Origin: Nitrospira sp. SG-bin2
Lineage (GTDB): Bacteria; Nitrospirota; Nitrospiria; Nitrospirales; Nitrospiraceae
Length of the DNA stretch: 64,000 nucleotides
NCBI GenBank assembly: GCA_002083405.1
Contig: LVWT01000049.1
Location: 264,735 to 328,734, forward strand
Reading direction: 5' to 3'
Shown: positions 44,981 to 53,862 of the stretch, piece by piece
Numbering within the stretch: the first letter of the stretch is position 1
How the letters are laid out: the number at the start of each line of letters is the position of its first letter
Position numbers and translations under genes: made by a program
The notes under the pieces: generated by a model
The model's input: only the letters and a program-made list of their open reading frames with translations
The model's database searches: none
What the model was told of the DNA's origin: nothing

Positions 44981-45976
44981 TTACTGAATTCGGAGTCCTA
45001 CCGGGGCAACCGGTGGAGTCACATCGCCGCCCGGATTGCCTGAGTAGTTTGGCAAATCACTCTCGCTTGTTGCTAGATAGAAATCATCGAAATACATATA
45101 CAGCCGGCTGCCGGTTGTGCCACCGGCTGGGACGGTGCTAGGCCAAAACATTTGCACATGACCTCTCGCCTGAGGGATTGTCCAGGTAAACGCATATCCT
45201 TGTACAGTGGTTCCCCCGTGCCAACGTAAGACATGTGTTAGGGCTGAGCCTTTGGGGCCGATCCAACAATCAAGTTTGGCGCTGGAGGTATTGGTGAAAT
45301 CCGAATGACAACGAATGATATTCCAACGGTTCGGACGAATCCGTTCCGAAAGACTCGTCTGCCCCAGCTTATCGGCGTTGCCCGGTTCACTTGCTCCAGC
45401 CCAATTTGCTGTTCCCTGCATGTTATCACGGGCGACAAGCCACATGTCCCCATTCGAGGGAACTGGCAAGGTGTTACTGTTAAAAGGTTCGTAACTGGTA
45501 TTCACACTGGTTTGGATCATAAAGTAGTTTGTCTGGCAGGGGTACTCGCCGTTGCAAGGATAGAATAATTTCATTGGGCGAGTATTTGCGATGGTAACTT
45601 CGTTGCCGAAGTTGTTCACATACATGGCTACCTGCCACCAGGCATTTGCTGGCATATAATTATTTGAGCCTGAAATTAGGACACCAGCATCTGTTTGTAG
45701 GGTCAAGCCGTCCGAAAACACGCGCATCGCGCGTGAGCCTGACGGAAAGGGGACATTTGAGCCAGGGATGCTGGCCGCTATGCTGATACTAGATGGGTTG
45801 GTTGCTCTGTCGGGCTCTTCTCGGCAAAAGGTATATCCGTTTGTTGACTCAAGTGTCGCACAGGTGATGTCACCGGCCGAGTTTGCTTCAAAATTGTCCG
45901 AAAAAATCACAGTTGCTGATACTGATAAAGGCGCAAGAACTCCTAAGGCGACAAGCCAAGCCATTTGCAGAATCAT
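44981..45976 (-). CDS. Secreted protein of unknown function, paralogue of the protein at 56703
   Basis: 331 residues from the start at 45976 (MILQMAWLVALGVLAPLSVSA, a clear signal peptide ending in an A-x-A-like site). The mature protein is rich in Trp, Tyr and paired Cys. It shares a series of motifs with the plus-strand protein at 56703: PMKLFYPCNGEYPC, GQTSLSERIRPNRWNI, AKLDCWIGPKGSAL and LYMYFDDFYLATSESDLP. The pattern resembles a jelly-roll lectin or polysaccharide-lyase-like domain, but no catalytic motif was identified. It ends in a DVTPPVAPVGLRIQ tail. It is the only minus-strand gene in the window and has a strong sigma-54 promoter match (46083-46097). Confidence 0.8.
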   Translation of the reverse strand: MILQMAWLVALGVLAPLSVSATVIFSDNFEANSAGDITCATLESTNGYTFCREEPDRATNPSSISIAASIPGSNVPFPSGSRAMRVFSDGLTLQTDAGVLISGSNNYMPANAWWQVAMYVNNFGNEVTIANTRPMKLFYPCNGEYPCQTNYFMIQTSVNTSYEPFNSNTLPVPSNGDMWLVARDNMQGTANWAGASEPGNADKLGQTSLSERIRPNRWNIIRCHSDFTNTSSAKLDCWIGPKGSALTHVLRWHGGTTVQGYAFTWTIPQARGHVQMFWPSTVPAGGTTGSRLYMYFDDFYLATSESDLPNYSGNPGGDVTPPVAPVGLRIQ

Positions 45977-46439
45977 ATTGTTACCATCCTGGCTGAGAGG
46001 TAGCCCGGAGCTGCCGGAGCGCAGGCAGTGCACACGGTGTAGTTACTTCGCCCCAACACCGGCACTGTCACCCCTATGCGAAGCAATTACAATGCCAAGT
46101 CAGCCCATCTAGAGTAGGGTTAGATATTCACATATTATCCTTTATACTTCTATGACTTTCATGCCAACCGCACTAGTGAGCGTCTATCCAATAGGAGAGA
46201 GGGGGGGATGTTATTCTACGGCATGCATGGAAAAGTGTACATTTTGATTCAGCGGAGGTAGGTGGTCAGTATTCGGTCAAGTTTGAAGTATGAGCATGTC
46301 GTTAGCAAAGTGAGATGTAAGATGTTAGCAGCACCAGGTGCTAGGCAGAGCTGAACTGATCCGGATTGGCGGAAAAAAATCATTGGCCATGAGGGCCTCC
46401 CGTGTTTGAGGAGCTTTTGGCTAGAAGGTGACAGTGATC
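45977..46439. other. 463-nt intergenic region between divergent genes
   Basis: It separates the minus-strand secreted-protein gene from the plus-strand deacetylase-like gene. A minus-strand sigma-54 promoter candidate lies at 46083-46097. No comparable plus-strand element, small gene or terminator was recognised. The plus-strand gene's start is preceded by AAGGTGA. Confidence 0.5.
46083..46097 (-). promoter_or_regulatory. Candidate sigma-54 promoter of the minus-strand secreted-protein gene
   Basis: Read on the minus strand, TTGGCATTGTAATTGCTT has TGGCAT, a 5-base spacer and TTGC; GG and GC are separated by exactly 10 bases. On the plus strand this is GC 46083-46084, then CC 46095-46096. It lies about 107 bases upstream of the start codon at 45976. 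It closely fits the consensus TGGCAC-N5-TTGC. Confidence 0.6.
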
Positions 46440-47483
46440 ATGAATCTTGGGAAGATTTCGAAGGTGGTCCTTCTGGTCCTCATCATTGGAATCAGTACGG
46501 CCATCTATTTCTTGTATCCGCCCCAACCACACCACATCACATTCCCTGGAGGGAAGCAATTCGCATTTTCCATTGTCGATGATACGGACATGGCGACATT
46601 TGAGCGGGTCAAACCACTCTATGAACTGCTGCACCGGTATGGGTTCCGCACGACAAAAACGGTATGGGTACTAGAGTCAAACGAATTGACCCATGCGCCC
46701 AATAGGGGAGACACATTGCAAGTCGACGATTACCGGCGGTTTATCGTCGACATTCAGAATAAGGGGTTTGAAATCGCATTGCATGGGGTTCGTGGCGGGA
46801 GTAGTCCACGGGCTGATATTGTGGAAGGGCTGGAACAGTTTAAGAGCGTGCTTGGCCAATATCCATCGATTCATGTCAACCACTCGTTGAACCGAGATAA
46901 TGTGTACTGGGGCAAACATCGCTGGTCTGTTGCTCCATTGAGCTGGCTCTATGGTTCGATTGGGAAATATGATTTCTTCGGGGAGGATGAAGGGTCGGTG
47001 TATTTTTGGGGTGATTTGATTCGACAGCACGTACGCTATGTCAATCAATTCTCCTATGGTGACATCAATCTGCTCGCTATCAATCCTTCTATCCCATACC
47101 GTTTGCCGGACAAACCCTATGTACACTATTGGTTTCCAACAGCGGACGGCGACAATCTGGATCGGTTCGAATATCTTTTGAGGAAAGAGAATCTTGACCG
47201 CTTAGAACGAGAGGGGGGTGTGTGCATAGTCTATGCGCACATGGGTGCGGGCAGTTTCACTAAGGACCGTGCTGCCATACTGCGGTATGAGTCCCGGTTG
47301 AAGGATTTGGCGTCACGTAATGGCTGGTTCGTTCCGGCATCAGAAATCCTGGATTATCTGAGACGTCAGCCTGGTTGGAGTCCTGATCTTAGTTTCAGGG
47401 AGACAGTCAGGCTCGAACTCCTATTTTTATGGGGCCTCGCCCTCCGTACCGCATTGCCTGCGCCAACAGCTCATGGCCATTGA
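46440..47483 (+). CDS. Polysaccharide-deacetylase-fold protein with atypical motifs
   Basis: 347 residues from ATG 46440, chosen because AAGGTGA lies 8 bases upstream; GTG 46428 is possible. One N-terminal membrane helix (residues about 7-27) precedes a NodB-like barrel: FSIVDDTDMATFERVKPL, RTTKTVWVLE and FEIALHGVRGG. The canonical TFDDG and HxxxH motifs are altered, leaving Asp-Asp and a lone His-Gly. Metal binding may therefore differ, and activity as a deacetylase is uncertain. It faces the periplasm by topology. A relationship to the canonical deacetylase at 11301 is remote. Confidence 0.65.
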   Translation: MNLGKISKVVLLVLIIGISTAIYFLYPPQPHHITFPGGKQFAFSIVDDTDMATFERVKPLYELLHRYGFRTTKTVWVLESNELTHAPNRGDTLQVDDYRRFIVDIQNKGFEIALHGVRGGSSPRADIVEGLEQFKSVLGQYPSIHVNHSLNRDNVYWGKHRWSVAPLSWLYGSIGKYDFFGEDEGSVYFWGDLIRQHVRYVNQFSYGDINLLAINPSIPYRLPDKPYVHYWFPTADGDNLDRFEYLLRKENLDRLEREGGVCIVYAHMGAGSFTKDRAAILRYESRLKDLASRNGWFVPASEILDYLRRQPGWSPDLSFRETVRLELLFLWGLALRTALPAPTAHGH

Positions 47484-47638
47484 TCGGAAAATGTCGTCCT
47501 TGGTCTCTGCGATTGGAGATGGAAGTGGACTGCATGGCGCTCAGAAGAATTGTGCTGAGGATTTTAATGTGCTTGCCATAACATTTGTACATGTCATACT
47601 ACCTGCATTGGCACAGACAACATTAACTGGAAGATAAT

Positions 47639-49492
47639 ATGAAGATCCACAATATCCTTGGCATTTCAGCCTTCTATCACGACAGTGCTGCTTGTCTCGT
47701 GCAGAATGGGGAGATTGTCGCTGCTGCGCAGGAGGAACGGTTTACAAGAAAGAAGCACGATCCGGGATTCCCGCGACGGGCAGTTGAATATTGTCTTGCC
47801 GAAGGCGGCATAGGCATCAAGGATCTTAAGTATATTGTTTTCTACGACAAGCCGCTCATCAAGTTTGAGCGTCTTCTGGAAACCTACGTTGGGTTTGCTC
47901 CCCAAGGGATTCAGTCATTTCTTGCTGCCATGCCTGTATGGCTAAAGGAAAAGCTCTTGCTTCGAACCTTGCTACAGAAGGAGATCCTGGCCTGTGCGCC
48001 AGGCCTAACTAAGTCGGAGGTGCCGGAATTGCTTTTTGGGGAGCACCATGAGTCACACGCTGCCTCCGCGTTCTATGCCTCGCCTTACGAGAAGGCGGCC
48101 GTTCTCTGCATGGATGGTGTAGGCGAGTGGGCAACCACGTCTGCCTGGTTGGGTGAAGGGAGTCAGCTGACTCCCTTATGGGAGATTCCGTTTCCGCACT
48201 CGATCGGGTTGCTGTACTCCGCCTTTACGTACTACACCGGTTTCAAAGTTAACTCCGGCGAGTACAAAGTCATGGGGCTTGCTCCCTACGGTGAGCCCAA
48301 ATATGTGAAGGCGATCTATGACCATCTCCTGGATCTAAAACCTGATGGTACGTTCCGCATGAATATGGAGTATTTCAACTACTGTACCGGTCTGACGATG
48401 ACCAGCCGAAAATTCGATGGGATTTTCGGGGGGCCTCCGCGCAAACCGGAATCAAAGTTGGGTCAGCGGGAAATGGATCTGGCCCGGTCAATTCAGGAAG
48501 TGACGGAAGAAGTCATGCTGCGTCTCTCACGAACGATGCATCATGAAACCGGTGCGCAGTATCTCTGTCTGGCCGGCGGTGTGGCGCTGAACTGTGTCGG
48601 GAACGGGCGGGTTTTACGAGAGGGGCCTTTCAAAGGAATATGGATTCAGCCTGCTGCCGGTGATGCCGGTGGGGCAGTCGGGGCTGCGCTCAGCGCATGG
48701 CATCAGTATGAGAACCAGCCGCGGACGGCGGATAATGTGAACGACAAGATGAAGGGCAGCTATTTGGGCCCTAAGCATACCAATGATGATGTGGAGGCCC
48801 GGCTCAAGAATCTAGGTGCTACCTACCGTCGACTTGATGACAGCGAGTTGTTTACCCATGTAGCGGAGGAACTTGCGTCTGGAAAAGTTGTCGGGTGGCT
48901 CCAGGGCCGTATGGAGTTCGGTCCACGCTCGCTTGGGGGGCGCAGCATCCTCGGAGATGCCAGAAACACCAAGATGCAATCGGTCATGAATTTAAAGATT
49001 AAGTATCGCGAATCTTTTCGGCCGTTTGCCCCTTCCGTGTTGCGCGAGAAGGTGTCGGATTACTTTCAGATGAACTGTGACAGCCCCTACATGCTGTTGG
49101 TGGCGCCGCTGGCGGAAAGTCGGCGCTTGCCCTGTGATCCGAGTCAACAGGGATTATGGGGGATTGAACTGCTTAATGTGCCGCGGTCGGACGTTCCTGC
49201 TGTCACGCATATCGACTATTCCGCCCGTGTTCAGACGGTTCATGAAGATACGAACCCGCGCTATTTCAAATTGCTGAAGGCATTCGAAGAGAAAACTGGT
49301 TGCGCCGTGCTGGTTAATACCTCATTCAATGTACGTGGAGAGCCGATTGTCAGCACTCCGGAAGATGCCTATCGCTGTTTCATGCGCACAGAGATGGATG
49401 TGCTGGTTCTTGAGAACTGCGTGCTTAAGAAAGGGGATCAGAAGCCATTGGAAGGCGACTCGGATTGGAAGAAAGAATTTGAGCTCGATTAA
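47639..49492 (+). CDS. NodU/CmcH-type carbamoyltransferase
   Basis: 617 residues. The N-terminal Kae1/TsaD-like half has ILGISAFYHDSAACLV, AAAQEERFTRKKHD, and the metal-binding histidines in GEHHESHAASAFY. LAGGVALNCVGNGRV and QPAAGDAGGAVGAAL complete the ATPase fold. The C-terminal YrdC-like domain begins around GRMEFGPRSLGGRSIL. Family enzymes transfer a carbamoyl group from carbamoyl phosphate to hydroxyls of sugars or antibiotics. It is followed by SxtJ and DUF5989 genes, a known neighbourhood for these enzymes. The target is presumably a sugar of the surface polymer. Confidence 0.9.
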   Translation: MKIHNILGISAFYHDSAACLVQNGEIVAAAQEERFTRKKHDPGFPRRAVEYCLAEGGIGIKDLKYIVFYDKPLIKFERLLETYVGFAPQGIQSFLAAMPVWLKEKLLLRTLLQKEILACAPGLTKSEVPELLFGEHHESHAASAFYASPYEKAAVLCMDGVGEWATTSAWLGEGSQLTPLWEIPFPHSIGLLYSAFTYYTGFKVNSGEYKVMGLAPYGEPKYVKAIYDHLLDLKPDGTFRMNMEYFNYCTGLTMTSRKFDGIFGGPPRKPESKLGQREMDLARSIQEVTEEVMLRLSRTMHHETGAQYLCLAGGVALNCVGNGRVLREGPFKGIWIQPAAGDAGGAVGAALSAWHQYENQPRTADNVNDKMKGSYLGPKHTNDDVEARLKNLGATYRRLDDSELFTHVAEELASGKVVGWLQGRMEFGPRSLGGRSILGDARNTKMQSVMNLKIKYRESFRPFAPSVLREKVSDYFQMNCDSPYMLLVAPLAESRRLPCDPSQQGLWGIELLNVPRSDVPAVTHIDYSARVQTVHEDTNPRYFKLLKAFEEKTGCAVLVNTSFNVRGEPIVSTPEDAYRCFMRTEMDVLVLENCVLKKGDQKPLEGDSDWKKEFELD

Positions 49493-49497
49493 CAACT

Positions 49498-49911
49498 ATG
49501 AGGGACGTGGTGGAACAGCCAACGACAATAAAAGTAAAAGATCTTCGGAGTTTCGGCTTGCTGGTAGGCACTGTATTCAGTGTCATCGGCCTTTGGCCGA
49601 TGATTTTCAGAGAAGAGCCAATGCGTTTCTGGGCAGTGGGTTTGGGTGGGATCTTGATCTTGCTTGGTGGAGTTGCTCCGCAGCTGCTCGCTCCCGCCCA
49701 TAGAGGGTGGATGTGGATCGGGCACATATTGGGATGGATCAATACTCGGATACTTTTGGGAATCGTTTTCTATGGCCTTGTCACTCCTATCGGGTTGTTT
49801 TTTCGCCTCATAGGAAAGGATACGGTGAGGCGGACGTTCTCTGAAGAGAGTCAGTCCTACCGAGTTCTGCGAACGCCGAGACCCCATTCCCATATGAAGA
49901 ATCAATTCTGA
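49498..49911 (+). CDS. SxtJ-family small membrane protein
   Basis: 137 residues, starting 5 bases after the carbamoyltransferase stop. Three hydrophobic segments are seen (residues about 18-35, 44-62 and 85-105). The features LRSFGLLVGTVFSVIGLWPM and TPIGLFFRLIGKDTVRR are typical of the SxtJ family. SxtJ proteins are encoded beside carbamoyltransferases, including in saxitoxin clusters, and have no assigned biochemical role. Tight spacing suggests the protein works with the carbamoyltransferase, perhaps as a membrane anchor. Confidence 0.8.
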   Translation: MRDVVEQPTTIKVKDLRSFGLLVGTVFSVIGLWPMIFREEPMRFWAVGLGGILILLGGVAPQLLAPAHRGWMWIGHILGWINTRILLGIVFYGLVTPIGLFFRLIGKDTVRRTFSEESQSYRVLRTPRPHSHMKNQF

Positions 49912-49941
49912 AAATACTCTTGATCATTGTGGAGGTGTCTC

Positions 49942-50094
49942 ATGGGCGGATTTGTCATGGAACTGTGGGCATTTATGAGGGAACGGAAGAAATTCTGGTT
50001 GCTGCCGATTATTGTGGTGCTGGTTCTGTTGGGGAGTTTGATTGTATTTACACAGGGGTCAGCCGTCGCACCGTTCATTTATACCTTATTCTAG
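49942..50094 (+). CDS. DUF5989 small membrane protein
   Basis: 50 residues, ATG 49942 with GGAGG (49931-49935) 6 bases upstream. The protein reads MGGFVMELWAFMRERKKFW, a single hydrophobic helix, and ends TQGSAVAPFIYTLF, the invariant C-terminus of the DUF5989 family. These tiny proteins regularly follow SxtJ and a NodU-type carbamoyltransferase. The function is unknown; one membrane helix and a basic N-terminus suggest a subunit of a membrane complex. It is short enough to be missed by length-filtered gene calling. Confidence 0.88.
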   Translation: MGGFVMELWAFMRERKKFWLLPIIVVLVLLGSLIVFTQGSAVAPFIYTLF

Positions 50095-50162
50095 GGGTGT
50101 GCCAGACACAGTCCAGAATTCTTGTGCGCCTCCGGATTGTGCAGAAGCGCGGTTGCTGAGTG

Positions 50163-51308
50163 ATGGAGAGGAGGCTGGATGATGGTGACTCGGTCTATAA
50201 TCGCTGGGAGATGCCGTTGCTTAAGAAACTCATCTTCTTCACTTTCATGTTTGTTGTGTTCATTGTCTCCAGCGTTCTGCTTTCAGAAATAATGCTACGT
50301 GTTGCCGGGTGGGGACGCTCCCAAGAGCTTCATACTGCTTCTCAGGAGGTTTTTGATTCCATTCCAGGAATGTTTGAGCCAGGCCAGCACTTTATTAATC
50401 TCTCCAAGCCCCAGTTGCCTCACCGCATCTCCATTAATTCTCTCGGGTTCCGTGGGCCAGAGGTGCGACTAAGTGAAGGTAACCTACGCATCCTTTGTCT
50501 GGGTGACTCTTTTACATTTGGTGACTATGTCAGCGATGATGAAACGTTTCCGTATATGCTCAAGAAGTTATTTGATGAAAAATTCCCAGGGCGTATCGAA
50601 GTTATGAATGCGGGTGTGGGGGGGACGACGATTGTTGACCAGCTGAATTTCCTGCAAAAGAGCCTGCGAGTACATCCTGATGTCGTGGTGCTGACTTTTT
50701 ACGAGAATGACATCTCAGGCCTCAGTCGGGATGTGCCAATGCATGTGGAATTTGAAAGAAATCGAAAATTGAAATCTAAGCCAGGGGTCAATCTCCTATA
50801 CGGCTTGGTTAGGGACAGCGCGTTGTTTGCCTTTGCGTTAGAAGCACGGGCGAAGCTCGCTACGCCTGAATCCCACCAGTCAGAGGATCGTGCGCACCCC
50901 GATGGCAGCCAAACGTTTTGTGATGAAAAGTTATTGAAAGCCTATGAGGGGTATTTGAGAGAAATGAAAAGCCTCTCGGATAGTCACTCAATGAAGCTCA
51001 TGCTTGCGCTATATCCTTCTCACCACCGATGGACCCGTCCTTACGATGACGGATGCGGTGCTTCTCGGAATCAACTTGACCGGGTTGAACAAATTGCGAC
51101 AGGCCTGGGGATTGCTGCACTGAATCTTCTCCCGACATTGAAACAATCTAATGTGGATGTGCGTCAACTGTATCTCCTGCCATATGATGGACATGCGTCA
51201 AAAGAGGCAAATAGAATTGTGGCAAGTGCGATCTATGGATTCTTGCAAGATAGATTTACTCAAGTCTTTGATAATGCGACTGATAAGCCTGGTGCGCACA
51301 GTCATTGA
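50163..51308 (+). CDS. Membrane-anchored SGNH hydrolase-like protein of the carbamoyltransferase operon
   Basis: 381 residues from ATG 50163 (a GTG is adjacent at 50160). An N-terminal helix spans residues about 22-45. Block I is LCLGDSFTFGDYVSDDETF, block II NAGVGGTTIVDQ, block III FYENDISG and block V YDGHASKEANRIVA; all catalytic positions appear present. It is the third member of the GDSFT-DDxTF group (with 12368 and 43822). Its place behind carbamoyltransferase-SxtJ-DUF5989 suggests a periplasmic esterase acting on carbamoylated or acylated sugars; this is inferred. Confidence 0.82.
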   Translation: MERRLDDGDSVYNRWEMPLLKKLIFFTFMFVVFIVSSVLLSEIMLRVAGWGRSQELHTASQEVFDSIPGMFEPGQHFINLSKPQLPHRISINSLGFRGPEVRLSEGNLRILCLGDSFTFGDYVSDDETFPYMLKKLFDEKFPGRIEVMNAGVGGTTIVDQLNFLQKSLRVHPDVVVLTFYENDISGLSRDVPMHVEFERNRKLKSKPGVNLLYGLVRDSALFAFALEARAKLATPESHQSEDRAHPDGSQTFCDEKLLKAYEGYLREMKSLSDSHSMKLMLALYPSHHRWTRPYDDGCGASRNQLDRVEQIATGLGIAALNLLPTLKQSNVDVRQLYLLPYDGHASKEANRIVASAIYGFLQDRFTQVFDNATDKPGAHSH

Positions 51309-51717
51309 AGACCTGGGACCATCCCATTAATGTGACCATCTGAACCGCGATAAGCTGGATTGTCTGTATGGTGGTAAGTCGACCAAACAAAGCTACGAAT
51401 AAGTCTAGTCTTCCTCGATAATTTTTTCGTTGCAACGAGCGAAGACGATCTGCCAGATTATTCAGGTGGTAGCAGCCGCCCCGTTATGGGTTCTGCGCAC
51501 TGACACTCCCGGTGGAGGTGCGGCATGTCGTTTTCCAACAAAAATCACCCAATAAATGCGATGCGATGCGCGATTTGATGAAAATTCTATATGGTCACAG
51601 TGTGCTTCACTGCTATTAGGTGTTAAAGGTCTATCTGTTCATACGTATCCGGCAAACAATCTGAACCATCGAATGACCTGCTAGTCGCTGCTCCGAGGGC
51701 TAATACGCGCCTCTTTC
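51309..51717. other. 409-nt intergenic region upstream of prsK
   Basis: Contains an inverted repeat (51408-51446, see separate entry) and no recognisable gene. A TGGTCACAGTGTGCTT sequence near 51593 resembles a sigma-54 site, but the GG-GC spacing is 9 bases instead of 10. No clear sigma-70 promoter was recognised. Confidence 0.5.
51408..51446 (+). terminator. Imperfect hairpin after the carbamoyltransferase operon
   Basis: GTCTTCCTCG (51408-51417) can pair with CGAGCGAAGAC (51436-51446) with one bulged C. The loop contains TTTTTT and a CGTTGCAACG palindrome. Because the T-run is inside the loop and not after the stem, it is not a standard intrinsic terminator, but it is placed where transcription of the operon would end. 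Confidence 0.3.
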
Positions 51718-53859
51718 ATGAATTATGAAAGAGCGAATGAAAGTAACACTTCAATGGCGTCGCCCATGATTCTTTCATCTGTGCTTCCACTCGGAATATT
51801 TCTCGTAGCAGCGCTCACCTGGTTGATGGGCTGCTGGCTATTCATCAGACGAGAGACTACCCCTTCTTATCTGGGTCTTGCGGTGTTGTTAGGAGTGGTT
51901 TCGCTCGCTCACATTGGCAATGGATTGGGTGCATGGGACGACGCCCATAGACTTTTGTGGCAACGGCTGGTTCTAGCTGCCGAATTATTTCAACCTGCCG
52001 CGATCTTTTTCGCCGGTATCCAGTTTCTAAATCCCGCTGAGCAGCGAGAAATGGGTTCTCGCTATTGGACGGTTAGAATACTGACTATTCTAGGGCTTCT
52101 GCTGGCGGTGCTGACACTCACCGAGTATGTGTTAGTGGAAGTGGTGAGCGATGGTGGAGAGCCAATCATTATTTTGGGCGCATGGGGACAGGTGCCGTAT
52201 GTGTTTATTGTTCTCGCCACGACTCTTGGACTGGCGCAGCTCGAACTGGTTCTGCGGGCAAGCAGTGAACCGATCCGTTATCGTCTCAAGTTCCTTGTTA
52301 TAGGGCTCGGAGGGCTTGCCGGCTACCAGATTTACCATGCCAGTGAGATGCTGCTGCTTCTAATATGGCGACCTGAACAAGTGTTTGTGTCTGGAGTGGT
52401 CGCGTGTATTTCGCTGGGGCTGTTGTCCCTTGGAATTGTGAGAAGCAGGTTTAAGAGCCTCTTGGTCAATGCCTACGTGTCCCCGCAGGCGCTGTTCGGG
52501 GCAGTGACGCTTATCGCCATCGGCCTATATTTGCTGGTGGTTGGAATAGTCGGCGAATGGCTTCGCCGGATAAATCAGCCGCTCGGGGCTGAGTTCGGTG
52601 TGATTGTGGCGTTCGGGGCGCTGATGGCCCTGACCGCGGCGATGTTTTCCAAAAGCGTGAGGGCCGAGGTCAGGCGCCTGGTGACAAGGAATTTCTACCG
52701 GTCGAAATACGACTATCGTGCGGAATGGCTTCGCGTGACGGAGGCGTTTCAGCTCGCGGCCACAAAGGAGGCCATACTGGATCGCCTTCTGGATGTGTTG
52801 ATCAAGACCTTCTCGACCACTGCTATTGTCATTTGGGTATTCAGAGAAGCGGACCGGCGCTATTTCCAAGCCAGGCCGGTTATTTCGGAGACGTCGACAG
52901 TGGAAAGCACCCATCCGGTAATTCGACAGATCCTGGACAAGGACAAAGCAGTTTTCGTGAGCGAGATACAAGCCGGCCCTGTCGACGCCGCAGATCCATT
53001 AGTACGAATGGGAGCGGAGCTGTGTTTCCCGATCCACATACAGGGTCAACCGATGGCGTTTGTCGCGCTGGGTAAACAGTCCCACGGGGAACCCTACGGG
53101 ACCGATGATTGTGATCTGCTGTATGGGATCTGCCACCATGTCGGAACGCTACTTTCCCAGGCCGTTTTGGCGGAAGAACGGCAAGCCTCTGCTGAATTGG
53201 AGGCGTTGCACCGGTTTTCAGTATTTTGTCTGCATGATCTAAAGAATCTGGCAGCGCGATTGTCTTTGGTGGCACAGAACGCAGAACATCACGGTCACGA
53301 TCCCGCATTTCAGGAGTCGGCATTGAGAACAGTGGCGGATACAGCTATGAAAATGACCGGTCTTATGACCAAGCTGTCGCGTCAGTCTTTTTCATCACCC
53401 GCCGTGGGGCAGGTTGGTGAGCTTGATCTCTCGTCTCTGATTGAGGAAGTCGTGGCGCCACTGAGAGAAGACAAACTGGTTCAGGTCCATGTTATCGGCA
53501 GGCTGGGTTCTCCGATGCTGGCTGTGCGAGAGCAGATCCAACAGGTCCTGCTGAATGTGGTGTTGAATGCAAGGCAGGCGATTACTGGACAAGGGAGTAT
53601 TTCGATTGCCGTGATGCAGTCGAACGGTTCTGCTATCATCACGGTGGACGATACGGGAGGAGGCGTTCTGCCGCACATGCTGGATAATTTGTTTCGCCCC
53701 TCACAGTCCAGCCGTCCAGGTGGACTAGGGGTTGGCCTCTACCAGTGCAAGAAAATTATCGAAGCGCACGGGGGGACCATTCAGCTTCGGAGTGAAGAGG
53801 GAAAAGGCACGCAGGTGCAGATTGCGCTTCCGTTGGCTCCGATGACTGAACACAGCTAA
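51718..53859 (+). CDS. prsK: PEP-CTERM/XrtA system sensor histidine kinase PrsK
   Basis: 713 residues. The N-terminal half has about eight membrane segments (residues about 15-310). A GAF-like domain covers about 335-490. The kinase core has the H-box with His506 in CLHDLKNLAARLSLV, then an N-box region VLLNVVLNARQAI and the ATP-binding G-boxes VDDTGGGVLPHML and RPGGLGVGLYQCKKI. The order membrane-GAF-kinase is that of PrsK. It would phosphorylate PrsR, a sigma-54 activator encoded at 55248. The two genes are normally neighbours but are separated here by accessory DNA. Confidence 0.9.
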   Translation: MNYERANESNTSMASPMILSSVLPLGIFLVAALTWLMGCWLFIRRETTPSYLGLAVLLGVVSLAHIGNGLGAWDDAHRLLWQRLVLAAELFQPAAIFFAGIQFLNPAEQREMGSRYWTVRILTILGLLLAVLTLTEYVLVEVVSDGGEPIIILGAWGQVPYVFIVLATTLGLAQLELVLRASSEPIRYRLKFLVIGLGGLAGYQIYHASEMLLLLIWRPEQVFVSGVVACISLGLLSLGIVRSRFKSLLVNAYVSPQALFGAVTLIAIGLYLLVVGIVGEWLRRINQPLGAEFGVIVAFGALMALTAAMFSKSVRAEVRRLVTRNFYRSKYDYRAEWLRVTEAFQLAATKEAILDRLLDVLIKTFSTTAIVIWVFREADRRYFQARPVISETSTVESTHPVIRQILDKDKAVFVSEIQAGPVDAADPLVRMGAELCFPIHIQGQPMAFVALGKQSHGEPYGTDDCDLLYGICHHVGTLLSQAVLAEERQASAELEALHRFSVFCLHDLKNLAARLSLVAQNAEHHGHDPAFQESALRTVADTAMKMTGLMTKLSRQSFSSPAVGQVGELDLSSLIEEVVAPLREDKLVQVHVIGRLGSPMLAVREQIQQVLLNVVLNARQAITGQGSISIAVMQSNGSAIITVDDTGGGVLPHMLDNLFRPSQSSRPGGLGVGLYQCKKIIEAHGGTIQLRSEEGKGTQVQIALPLAPMTEHS

Positions 53860-53862
53860 GTC

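Noticed and set aside
47526..47540. GG-N10-GC match (TGGACTGCATGGCGC) upstream of the carbamoyltransferase
   Set aside because: Only GG, GC and TGG match the sigma-54 consensus; sites with this spacing occur often by chance.
49425..49905. Antisense frames overlapping the SxtJ gene
   Set aside because: The plus-strand SxtJ reading is supported by family motifs and tight spacing to the carbamoyltransferase.
51592..51608. TGGTCACAGTGTGCTT before prsK, similar to the site at 63602
   Set aside because: GG and GC are separated by 9 bases, whereas sigma-54 promoters need 10.
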